Translations under genes and position numbers: made by a program
The notes under the pieces: model-generated
Databases searched by the model: none
The model's input: only the letters and a program-made list of their open reading frames with translations
What the model was told of the DNA's origin: nothing
Shown here: positions 27,414 through 39,100 of the stretch, piece by piece
How positions within the stretch are numbered: the first letter of the stretch is position 1
Layout of the letters: each line of letters begins with the position of its first letter
Assembly: GCA_015061665.1 (NCBI GenBank)
Contig: SUWC01000021.1
Location: forward strand, 1 to 41,613
DNA from: Lentisphaerota bacterium
GTDB lineage: Bacteria > Verrucomicrobiota > Kiritimatiellia > RFP12 > UBA1067
DNA: 41,613 nucleotides
Direction of reading: 5' to 3'

Positions 27414-30077
27414 ATGTTTGGTTTTACAAGGTCCGGGATTCTTTCGGCTGTTGTCTTCGTTTGCGCCTGCATCGCCAATGCCGCGCCGATTGTCACTCCC
27501 GCCGAGAACGGGCCTTATGCCTATACGCCGGGGACCAGCGTCTCGCTCGACACCGATTTCGCCGGATACAAGGCGGCGGGGCTGCCGAAGGGATGGAAGT
27601 GGAATTCGTCGACTGGACGTCTTACCGGAAAGATGGGCTCGACCTTCACCGTCACCTTCAAAAAGGGCACAAAGACGGCTAAGCTGACGGTCCGCGCCGG
27701 GGCGAAGCCTGTCCTTTCAATTTCCGCCATGGACCCCGGCACCGTCACGTTCAAGGGTGCCGGCGCATATCCTGCCAATACCAAGGTCAGCATACTCGCC
27801 TCGCCGAAGAAGGGATACGCCTTCGCAGGGTGGTACACAAACGACGTCCTCTTCGCCGCAGGTCCCAGCGCAAGCGTCGTCCTTCCGGAGGAGGGACTTG
27901 AACTTGTCGCCAGCACCATGCCGCTGGAGGAGGACTACTTCACGGTTTCGCCGGACGAGTTTGAGCTCGAGCCAGGCGAGGCGATTGAAGACGGACTCCT
28001 CGTCTCGTGCGAAAGCGGAACCCCGTACACCCTGTCGGCGAGCGGGCTTCCCAGCGGCATACGGCTGGCGAAAAACGCCGACGGCGACTACGAGTTCCTG
28101 GGGACTCCGAAGAAGGCCGGCGTGTACTACGCCAAGATATCGGGAAAGAACAACGGCGGGTACAAGATGTCCGCAGCGGTCAAGTTCACCGTCGGAGATG
28201 CGGAGGAGACCTTCGCGGAGAACGATGACTTTGATATTTCCGGACTCGGCGACATGCAGACCGGGGAGGATGTATCCTTCCTTATCCCGATTCCAAAGGC
28301 ACTTTCCGTCGGCACGGTGAAGTCCGTCGCCGTCTCGGGACTTCCCAGCGGACTGTCCGCTAAGTATCCCGTCAAAGACGAGGACGAAAATCCCTGCCTG
28401 AAGATATCGGGGCGCACAATGGCCGCCGGTTCGTACAAGATAACCGTGACCGCCACGTGCACCAACAAGAAGACGGAAAAGAGCCAGGCTCGTTTGACGG
28501 TTACCGACCGAGGGTCGTTCTATCTCGACGCGGGCCTAGCCGAGGGGAGCGAAGGACGCGGAAGCGTTTCTGGTGGCGGCGTGTATCCGATCGGACAGAA
28601 GATCAAGCTTACAGCCAAGTCGTCGGCCGCGAAGAAGTACTTTTTCGCATACTGGGAGTCGGACGGGGACGAGGATTCGCCCGCCCTCGCTTCCGAGACT
28701 TATACGTTCGACTCCAAGGAGGTATTGGGTCCTGTCAACGCAACGGCCACGTTCGTCACAAAGGCCGAAGACACTATCGAGCTTTCGGTCGACGGTGCAA
28801 TGGTCGCCGACGAGGCTGGCGCTTGCGTTCTTGCAGAAGTTTCGTCTGTGACGAAGCCTACGGTAAAGGCATCCGGACTGCCTGCCGGCGTCAAGTGGAA
28901 CGCGTCGTCCCTGAAGCTCTACGTCTCCGACGCAACCAAGCTCATCCCAGGCACGAGCGTGGTCACGCTTACGGCGCAGAATCTTTCCGGCAACACCTCA
29001 AAGGCGAAGGTAAACGTCATTGTCCCCAACATCACGTCTGCGGTGGACAACGAACGGCTTTATCTCGACACGAGCGACGAGGGGTATTCGCTAAACGCCG
29101 GCGTAAAGGTCAGCTATTCGCTTCTGGACGACCTGGAGATCGAGGTCGCCTCGGGATGGACGCTGTCGATAACGGGCCTGCCTTCGGGATGGTCGTACAA
29201 CGCCACGACGAAACGCATCACCGGCACCACGACGAAGGTAGGTCCCGTAACGGTGACCTTCACTGTGAAGAAGGGCAAGGTGACCGACAGGGCAACCGCG
29301 ACATTCAACCTCCAGGGACTGCCCGACGAGATCGTCGGCTCGTACTACGGTTCCACAGTGACGTCGTATCCGAAGGGAAAGGGCACGGAAGACGGCACGC
29401 TTGCGATGACCGTGATGGCCGGCGGAAAGATAAGCGGCAGCTACAGCGTGAGCGGCGACAAGACCACGTTCTCCGCGACAGGCGTCGTGTACGACGAGTC
29501 GAAGGGGGTCTACAAGGCGACTGCAACGGGCAAGGTTGACGGAAAGAAGAAGAAGTTCACCATAACTCTGGATCCCGAAGGCGAGGCGACTTTCGCAGGC
29601 ACGATATCGTCCTCCGAGAAGATCAAGTCCGAGTACGTGCTCCGAAATCCGTGGAAGAGCCCCGACGTAGACAAGTCCGAACTCCCCGTCTTCAATGGCT
29701 CGTTTTCGGCGTCCGTTTCCGGACTGTACGGCACCTGGCACTACAACAACCAGAAGGGCAAGCTGTCCCTCTCCTTCGGCGCGAACGGCACCGTGAAGGC
29801 GACTTTCAAGACGTCGAAGGGAAGCGTAACCGGAAGCATGCAGATCACAAGCCTCGATTCCGAAAACAAGGGCTTCCTCGTCGTTGGCATCCCGCCCGAT
29901 TCGAAGAAGAAGGTCTGTGGACTCTATGGATACGTCCGCTTCCGGCTTGACGTGGACGGCGAGAACCAGGTGACTGGCGTGACCTTGGCCGACTACCCCT
30001 GGTCCGCTTTTGGATGGCGGTCTCCGTCGGAAGAACCTTACGGCGTCTGGTTAGACGAAATGGGGGGCGACTTCTAG
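27414..30077 (+). CDS. Exported multi-domain protein with Ig-like and InlB-type repeats
   Basis: An 887-residue protein with a signal peptide (1-24, cleavage after CIANA). At least five segments follow the putative-Ig (He_PIG) pattern of GLPxGxxxNxxTGxxxG: e.g. GLPKGWKWNSSTGRLTGK near residue 57, GLPSGIRLAKNADGDYEFLG near 215 and GLPSGWSYNATTKRITGT near 588. Two segments resemble InlB/Listeria-Bacteroides type repeats (GAYPANTKVSILASPKKGYA, and GVYPIGQKIKLTAKSSAAKK). The last 260 residues contain two copies of a beta-rich module (GSYYGSTVTSYPKGKGTEDG, and GLYGTWHYNNQKGKLSLSFG). No sorting signal or membrane anchor is apparent. A secreted adhesion or carbohydrate-related role is possible but unproven. 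Confidence 0.75.
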   Translation: MFGFTRSGILSAVVFVCACIANAAPIVTPAENGPYAYTPGTSVSLDTDFAGYKAAGLPKGWKWNSSTGRLTGKMGSTFTVTFKKGTKTAKLTVRAGAKPVLSISAMDPGTVTFKGAGAYPANTKVSILASPKKGYAFAGWYTNDVLFAAGPSASVVLPEEGLELVASTMPLEEDYFTVSPDEFELEPGEAIEDGLLVSCESGTPYTLSASGLPSGIRLAKNADGDYEFLGTPKKAGVYYAKISGKNNGGYKMSAAVKFTVGDAEETFAENDDFDISGLGDMQTGEDVSFLIPIPKALSVGTVKSVAVSGLPSGLSAKYPVKDEDENPCLKISGRTMAAGSYKITVTATCTNKKTEKSQARLTVTDRGSFYLDAGLAEGSEGRGSVSGGGVYPIGQKIKLTAKSSAAKKYFFAYWESDGDEDSPALASETYTFDSKEVLGPVNATATFVTKAEDTIELSVDGAMVADEAGACVLAEVSSVTKPTVKASGLPAGVKWNASSLKLYVSDATKLIPGTSVVTLTAQNLSGNTSKAKVNVIVPNITSAVDNERLYLDTSDEGYSLNAGVKVSYSLLDDLEIEVASGWTLSITGLPSGWSYNATTKRITGTTTKVGPVTVTFTVKKGKVTDRATATFNLQGLPDEIVGSYYGSTVTSYPKGKGTEDGTLAMTVMAGGKISGSYSVSGDKTTFSATGVVYDESKGVYKATATGKVDGKKKKFTITLDPEGEATFAGTISSSEKIKSEYVLRNPWKSPDVDKSELPVFNGSFSASVSGLYGTWHYNNQKGKLSLSFGANGTVKATFKTSKGSVTGSMQITSLDSENKGFLVVGIPPDSKKKVCGLYGYVRFRLDVDGENQVTGVTLADYPWSAFGWRSPSEEPYGVWLDEMGGDF

Positions 30078-30175
30078 AAATACGACGGCACGGCCCTTAA
30101 CAATCGCATCGACGTCGAGACGCTCGTCTTTCGAAGACAACAATAACTTGACCGGTCTTATCGCCCTGCGCGCTG

Positions 30176-33100
30176 TCAGCGCGTAGGTTTTGCCGGAAGC
30201 GCTTTTACGCGGTAGAAGCCAGCCTCTTTCTCCGCGCGCGGAGAACTCGCCTTGAGCTTGAACTTCGCATCGGTCGCACGCATGAACGAATCGACGTCGT
30301 TGGCGAATGCGCTGGCGTCTCCTAGCGCGTCCGATACTTCGTAGCCGTACCATAGCCCTTTGATGGCATTTTCGATGGTTATTGTAACGGTTTTTCCGTT
30401 GGCTTCATCGACAAATACGACAGCTTCTTCGCCGGACGCGGCGCTTTGGTCGTTTTGCAGAATCGCTGGCGCCGGCACTTTCCCTGAATCGATATCGACC
30501 GCAAGAGTGTATATTCCAGAAACGGACGAAGGATTCGCTACTACTTTCAAATACGACGCGTCAAGTCCCGATTTTTCATCTTCTTGCGTCAGGGTAGGCT
30601 TGATCGCTTCGGCGTGTGCGTCGGCTTCGGCCTGGCTTGCCGCGGCGAATTCGATCGTATCGGGCGAATCTGTGACGACAGCGCCATGCAATACGAGGCG
30701 TGTGCCATCGCTACTGTCGATTACAGTTGCCGCGGCAGATTCCACAAACTTCGCATTGCCGATTATCACCTGATCGGTCAATTCGCTCTCGTGAGCGGCA
30801 ACATATCCGCGCCTGTCGGCGACGACGTAAATGCAGTCGTTCGAATCGCATACCGTTCCTGCCGGAAGCGTCCAATCAATGCCGTGCCTGAGCGTCCATC
30901 CGCTCATATCCACGACTTCGCTGTTCCCGTTAGATATAATCGCCACGCCATCGGCTATCCGCGAAAGATCAAGCGAAATCTTCGCCGAAAGAACCTCTAT
31001 TGCGCTTTGCGCTTCGGGGATGCCGGCGTTGAGGCTTGAGCCATAGCCAATCTCTTTCGCTGTATTGGTAATCGAATGGGTTATATACAAGTGCTCGCGG
31101 CGCGGAACGACATAGTTGTCCCAAATATCCTGAATGCCAGCGTCCATATTGGCGGGACGGTCCTTCCAAACATCGATTTTGTCGTCCGTCGAATCGTTTG
31201 GCCACTCCTGCTGGTCAAGTGCCGCGTCCGCGCGCATCATATTCGCCAGCTCTCGCATCTTGGCCATGAACGGGACTTCGCTTTCGGGCGTGCCGGGTTC
31301 TTTCAATTCGGCGTCCATCAGCGTTCTAAGGCGGCGCAGATAGAGGCGGCGGAACTTTTGCGACTGCCAGACAGCTTCGAAGCCGTCATTGCCGTTATTG
31401 ATTGTCGATGTCATGTCAGTAGATGAATAGCAGCGCACGCGATTGCCGCCGTAGAACGGATGCGACTTGAACCAGTCGTTTGTGGAGAAGAGTCCGTCGC
31501 CGCCGACATTTGAATCGCGGTAATATTGCCCTAAGGAAAGATTGAAATCATATCCAAGCGGCATCCAAGTATCCGTTCCGCGAGTGCCGCCCGACGAATG
31601 CATTTCGGCATTGTCGTAGTAGGCGCAGACATTCGCCCATACGTCGTCCATTTCCTGCGTGATCCTCGCCGAGGCGAGATAGTTGATCCATGCGGGGAGA
31701 TTGAACTTCTTGACGACGAACTTTGTGAGCGCGGCGATGTTCTCCCCGCCGCTTTGCGCGCCGTTGTCGTACAGGGGCTTGCGAAGTTCGTTTTGCAAAA
31801 CGGTTATATTCGACTCGTCTTCGTCGTCCGGCGTCTTCTTTTCGATTCCGCCGGCGGTCGTCGATGAGCCGCTTTTCATGGTGCCGACGTTCTTGTAGGA
31901 GTAGCCGTATTTGTCGAGGCCGTAAACATCTTCGATGAGTTCGTCGGTGAACCGCTCGGAATTGAACGCGAGTTGGTAGAATTTGCCGTTCAAGTTGCAT
32001 CTGACCGGGAAATCAAACGGCACGAGGTTGCCCATCTTGCGCCACAGCCAGAACGCAATCATCTGGCGCATGTAGCTCGGGTCGGCGAATTCGCTGATAA
32101 GCGAAGTCTTGCGGATTTCCTCTATCGTCTCGCCGGTAACGCAATCGACCATCGTCAGTGGATGAGCCTTCGCGAACCTCAGGCCGTGGCTTTTCTTCGT
32201 AAATTTTGCCGAAGTGTTGCCTCTGAGGTCGATGCGAACGTAGTCGTAGTAGTTAGATGTCGAACTGTCGTAGATTGCGACGCGGGCGTTGTTCTCGAGC
32301 GTTTGATCTGAAGCATCTACATCCATCTGCTCAAGGCTTTCGCTATCCGCGAACATGTGCCAAGTCGGAAGCGTCGCGCTTTCGAGTTCAGGGGCCTCGA
32401 CTATGGTGCCGTACCACTCGTATCCGTCATCTGGGTTGTTGAAGCTGGGCGAAGTCCATTCCACTCCTTCGCCGTCGGTAATCAGCACCTTCCACTGAAT
32501 GAGGTGGCCTGCGGCAGGCAAGTAGCTCGCCGGTATCGCCGCCGTATACTGATCTCCCCACGCCTTCTTGTCAGTGGACTTTGTTGTCATGGTCACGACA
32601 TTAGTTGTCAATGTTGCATCGTCCAAATCCTTCCGATAGACGAGTTTGATGGATTCTATCTTATCTTTTGTGCGCGGCGAGAAGGTTCCATTCGGATTCA
32701 TCACAGGATTGATAGGTAGCGTTATCGCATAATCCTCGCCAGGTTTTGCAGGCGGAACAGGGCGAGCGAATTCGTTGGCCACGTCCGTCTTCTTGAGCGA
32801 AGAAATTTCATAGAGCGGGCCGACATTCGGGCCAATGCGCTTCAGCCTGTCCGTAGACGTGTTCGCCCTGCCGCGTGTCGGCGTGGGACACATCCAGCGA
32901 CGAGTGCCTTCGCCTTCAGCCGCATCACCGACGATAATCGACCATCCCTCGGGCAAGTCGCTGGGGATTACGACGGTATCGACAACATTGGTCGTCGCGG
33001 CATTAGGCATGTAATACAATCTCACAAACGGCGATTTCTTGGGATTCACCTTGTCGCCCCAGACGAGTATGTTGCCGTAGTCCTTGAATATCTCAGGCTT

Positions 33101-36100
33101 ACCCTTGAATTTGCCATTCTCAAACGCGCTATCTTTCTGGCTCTTGCTGTTCGAATAGCGTTCGGACGTGTAGAATATCGCACGGCTGCGCGGCGGCACA
33201 AGGCGGGACGGGAAGTTGCCAAAACCCGCCGGATCCGTCTTCTTGCCGCGATTTACGCGGATAAAGCGGTAGTCCGCCAAGTCCGCCCACTGGTCGGACG
33301 TATTCTCTACCTCTACCCAGCCGGATTCAAGTCCGTTCACGTCCATCCCCTCCAATGCGCCGCGATTTAGCGCATCCGTCGGCTTTGGCATGATTTCGCT
33401 CACGCGAAGGACGCTTGTAGAGGCGACATCCGTCTTTGGCGGGATCGAGCCCGTATCGCGATAAAGGCCAAAAAGCGCAAGGCGCGTTTCAAGGTCTTCG
33501 TTCGCGAAGTCGTCCAGCACGTCAAACGCGGCTAATATCGCCGAAACCGAGCCGGAAACGGTCGCGGAGCTGTCGAAGTCGGAATGGACGGCATATATCT
33601 TCGCGCCTGTGAGAGGATATGAGTTCGCGTCGGCGCTGCCGAAGGTAAGACTTTCGGACGGCACGTAAAGATTGTCGTTTCCGGTCCACTTGATGCCGAT
33701 ATCAGACGCTATCTCTACCCCGTCGCAATAGAATCTTCCGCCGCTGTTCGCGTCATAACGTAGCGTCCATACATGAAGCCCTGTCATATCCATGACTCCA
33801 GAACTGATAGAAGAAGCCGTCTTCGCCTTGTTGCCGTAGTAGAGCGTGAACGTCCCGTCGCCGTTGGCGTAGATGAAGATAGGATATCTGCTCGTTCCTT
33901 TTGCATCGACAAGCCCCATCAATGCGCCTTCGCCTGATTCGGGCAAGGACGCCAGAGCACTCATGACAACGATATTCGTCGAGCCGAAATCAAGCGATTC
34001 GACAATGCCGGTCTCGCCAATAGTGATACTGGGTATTTCTTCGCCTTGCGCTTTCGCGCTTGCGGATGGGAAGCGCCATGAAACGCGGCTTTCGGTCGAA
34101 GAAGAAGGAATGTACGTCTCCGGCTCAATGTCGGTCAATTCGAAATCCTTCAGCCAAACGGCGTCATCGGCTTTAGGCGATACGTCCTTGTTATCGGCGG
34201 GATTGTTCATCGCGAAATGCTGCAAGAAGACAAATGTGACTTCGTGCATGCCTTCGGGGATTGAAATCGCTGCAACCGTCCAGTCGTTCGTGCACTCGGT
34301 TTGTGCAAGAACCGGGGAATCATCAAGGAGCACGTCGAAATGCGAATAGTTGTCGCCCGCGAGCATTGCGCCGCCAAAATAGGACTTGTGCTTGAAAGTC
34401 ATTCGTTTCGGACCTGCTATGGTCGCCTTGAGCGGAGTCGCGCATGGATAAGTGTAATCTGTCTGGTTGTAGCTGCGAATGAAACCATCACCATCAACAT
34501 ACCAAGGATACTTCTTGCTAGTCTGCCATGTCACGCCATCAAGCTCAATGCCGGAGAAATCTATAGCCGAACCTTCTCTCCACTTGGCGACTTCGCCGCA
34601 AGTCTCCTTCAAGACCCTTGCGTTGTTGTTTGTTTTGTCGCCGAGCACAAAGCCAAATTCTTTGGACGTGGTGGAGAAATACGGCGAGGGATGCGCATAT
34701 ACGCCAGTGCCGTCAACATCATATGCCATTATCGTATGGCGCTTTGTCGTTCCATCCATGAAGTAGTATCCTCGCCCGTACTCGAACGGCGAATTGATGG
34801 CGCTTTGTTGCCTTGCGTGTCCGCAGCCCATGTTGTGGGCATTCTCGTGTATCATCGTGTGTTGCGTGCCCGTATCGACGGCGCTGATGCTGCATACGCT
34901 GAAGGCGCAATCGTGCCTGCTTGCGACGTCGGTGTTGTGCGAAAGCGGGATGCTGTCGCCAAGCGTGGCACCGCCAGAGGCATTTACGAGAAGCGTCACC
35001 GTATCGGCGCCGTATAGTTCACGCGCCGCACGCAGCGTGACGAGAGGGCCAGCGCCGGAGACGAGTTTGCGGGAAACGGATTCAACCGTTGGATAATTCG
35101 CATCGACCTTGCACGTTCCAGCGAGGCGATAAGAATAGAACCTGTCGAGTTTGTTCGTGACAAGAACGTCGTTCATCTTGTCGATCTGGGTCTGTGCGAA
35201 CGCTTCAAGCGTCACGCCCTTGTTCGTCACGTACGCTTGAGCTCCGTTGTCATACGCGACGAGGATATCCACCACCGCAGGCGTCGCGGGCGGCGCGGGG
35301 TCGGGGTCTTCTTCCTGGTCTTCCGACGGCGCGGCTACGCCGTCCGCCGTTTGGTTGGCAGGCAGGTATGAAAGCTTCTCGGCTATCGTCATGTCGTCGT
35401 AGGCGGCGTCGAAATTGAGTGACGCCATCACGGCCGCCTCGCTCACGCTGCGGGCGTCCGAGCCGAGCTCGATATGCGACGCATATACCTTGAAGCCGGA
35501 AATCGGATTCTCGTTGTCATCATAGGATGTCGTCATCTTGTTCCACGGGCCGCGACCGAAAACCACCTTGTTGAAAACATAACATGAATTGTCCACGTAT
35601 CCATAAGATGCCGTCAGAATCTGTACGCCATCCTGGTAAAACCCAAACCCCTCGCTTTTACGGTATTCAAGCGTGTAAAGATGGGGGCTTTCAACAGATG
35701 CATCCGGTGAATTCACGCGAGAATAGTACACCGTATTGACGTACCCGTTGCGGCTGAACGAGAAGTAGCCGTCCCCGTTGTAGTCTATCTGCCCCGGATA
35801 CGAGTAGCCGTCCGTTTCGCTTTTCGCCCATATTCCAAAGAGGCATCCCGGCTTGTCGGCGGGGAAGGAGGCGACGACGGAGACGGTGATGGAGTCGGCG
35901 GTGTCTGGCAGGTAGGCGTCCAGCAGCGAATTGTCCATCGAGAAGCCGCCGGAGACGGCGTTCGGGAAGATTGCCGGAATCGCATTCGTCGGCGAGTTGT
36001 TCTGGATAAGGTAGTTGTAGGCGATGCCGCTCGTGCCTGTCATGTTCGGCAGCGGCAGGCTACTGTTCGCCTTGAGAATGCCGAGACCGCGCAGGACGAG

Positions 36101-39100
36101 TCCGGCAAACGGATATTGCGGCGTCGCGTCCGCCGTGGCGCCGATAGCGAGCTTCAAAACGGCCTTCTGATGCCACTTAAGCCCCGTCGCCCAATACGCA
36201 GGCTTGTCATCGACAAATGCCCACGTACCACCATAATCGCCGTAATTGTAGCCGATCTTGATCGTGTGGCGTCCGGAAACCAGCGTTACGGAATTGGTAA
36301 TGTTTTGCGTGTGATTATTGCCATTGTAGAAAATATCCAGAACGCCGTCGGCGCGCCTCACGCAACGCACCACGTTTGTGTCCGCCACAATCCACGAGCA
36401 TATCGTCTGCTCGGTTGCGTTTTGCGTCTCCGGGATTTCGACGTCCAGCGTAAACGCCACCGCTGTATCGACAATGGAATCTACGACAAGCGGATTCGAG
36501 CCTACCGCGACCGCGCCATATGCGACCGTTGCATCATCGGGAATTTCGAGCGCCAGGCTGTCATCTACGCCGACGATGGTTATCGGATCCTTCGCGTCCG
36601 CCGCATCTACTACAGTCGCGCAAAGTACGCCGTCGGCATTCTTGGCGAATTTCCATACGAGGCCGCTTGCAAGGGCGGGCATCAGCGACTTGTCTATCTT
36701 CACTATTCCCGACAAGTCGTCCTGCGCTGCTATCAGCGGATAGCTTTTGCCAAGTTCAAAGTCTGCTACACCTGTCAGCCTGAATGCGACATTTGCGAGC
36801 GCGACTGAATTGGAGACGGCGAGAGGCGCCGCCGCAGACGACGCGGGCAAATCGAGTATTGCGCCTCTTGCAAGTTCAAGTTTTGGAACGACCAGGGACT
36901 TGCCATCCTCGACCTTCAGCGTCGCTCCGCTTGAGACTATCCAGTTGGCGCAGTTCGTCGTAGTCGAGTTATAAGCAATAGTAAATGTGCCAGCGCTTAT
37001 CGTGTTCGTTCCAGTATGGAAAAGTTCGCGCTGGAATCTTGCCTCGCCTTGTCCTTTCTTGATGATACCTTTCTCCTTATCAGTGCTGATATTGATAGTG
37101 AGCGTCTTGCCTTCGCTGACAGTGAATGTCGAATCGCCTTCAATGAGGTAGATTCTGGCGCCGCCATTGGACGTCTTGTCCGCTATCGTTGAATCGTCCG
37201 TAGCCGTGACATCCACTGTACGCAACTCATAAGCGCGACCGGTCAGGTTTACATCCACATTGCCGCCATTGAGCACAAGTGGACGGTGAGTTGATTCGAG
37301 TTTGTCTATCTTCAGCAGTCCGCCCTTGTTTACCGTCACGGGGTTTGGATTGGAATAGCCCAGCACCCAACCGGGCTCAAGGGACAATATGCCGCCGGCG
37401 TCAATCCTCAACGCGCAATTTTGGAGCGTAGCAATGCCGTCATAGCTGTTCGCGCTTCTTGTTACACTCAATGTGCCGTTGGAGATTGCAAGCGTAGAGC
37501 CTGTCGCACCCTGCGCGAGATATTTGTTCAGCGTCACGGTATTTCCTTCTCCCGGCGAAAGCACGAGCGTCGATTCGTCGTGCAGCTTCCAGTTGTCGAA
37601 GGAATAGTTCGTCCCCGCGAGGACAGTCTGACCGATTACATGGAGATTCGTTGCGTGGAGAGATTTGTCGGACGTGACTATTTCCATTGGCGTCGCTCCG
37701 CCCACGAGCAAATTCGCCAAGTCGATGTCTCTATCGACCGCAATACTGCCGCCAATGTCGATAATCGCTGTCTTGTCGGCGCTCGTATTCCAATAGGACG
37801 GATACAGGTCTTTCCCATCCTGGTCATTCCAGTCTCCCCATGCCCATGTGTCTGACTGCGCCCCAAGCCATGCATACTCGCTCAATTTCACAGCGGCGGA
37901 ATACGTCTTTTCCGCGACCGCGCCCAGCGTATGTTCATCGACGACGGCAACGGCATTTACGGTGACGGAACCACTCTTCAATGTCAAAGGCTCGGTGTAG
38001 AGCTTGGATTCGCGCGTCGGTTCGCTGCCATCGGTCGTGTAGCGAATTTCGTAGCCGCCGAGATTTGAGAGCGTAATGCGATACGCTTCGCTTCCCGACG
38101 GCGAAAACGTCACGTCGCTCGGAAGCGGTATCGTTGTATCGTGCCAGGCGGCGAAAGCGGCGCACGTCTCGCGCAGCGCCCTCGTGCAGTCGTTGGAAAG
38201 AACGGTGCCGATCACAGTCCCTTGATATGTGTAGTCCGGCGACGAGAAATATGGGATTTCGCGATATCCCGTGTAATTAACGTCCTGGTCGTAGGCCATG
38301 ATTGTGTGGTAGGGCATATTGTCGTCCTTGCCCCAGAAGTTGAAGCCGTTGGAGTAGTCGAACGTGCCGGGTTTCGTCCAACCCGCAAGCGTCGGACTGT
38401 GCGCTAGCCCCATGTTGTGGCCGACTTCGTGCGATAGCGTGTATTCGAGGTCGACGGACTGAATCGCGCAGCACGAATAGCACCATTGCCTGTAGCCGAG
38501 CCAGGTGCTGTAGCTCGTGCCGTGCGTGATATAGCCGATTCCCGTCGTTCCCCAGTCCTTGCCGGTATCAATCATCAGCGAGACGAGGTCCGCGCCGCAC
38601 GCCGCACGCCGCTCTTTGATTGGCCCGTAGGGTCCGTCGCCGGACTCCGCGCCTGCCTTGACAATCCCGAGGATGTTTCCATCTATGACCGTATAGGTCG
38701 TCTCCACCGTCATCACATCGACGAGGCGATACCAGAAGTTGGTGTGAAGTCCCGTATTGACGAGAACGGAGTTCATCTTCGCAACCTGCTGAATCGCAAA
38801 ATTGGTTATGCTGCCGGAATACATCGATTGCTGCTCGACCCAGGCGCGGGCGCCGTTGTCGAATACGAGCATTATATCCACGCAAACGGGCGCGCCGTTT
38901 GGCGCGACGATGTTATCGTCGAACGGATTGCCGACTGCGGCGGTTGAAAGCGAAAGCGGCTTCTTGACGGTGGCGGTTGATTGCTCGTCGATCTCGATAT
39001 CAGGCGCTTCAATTTCGATACATCCGCCGCGCCCGACATTGGAAAGCGATATTTCTTCGGCGCTGAGGGTTCCATCGCGGCTAACGACCCTGCAAAGCAT

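Noticed and set aside
30120-30190. Terminator between the convergent exported-protein genes
   Set aside because: Small stems can be drawn (near 30127-30139 and 30171-30185), but neither is followed by a T-run. Evidence is too weak to call one.
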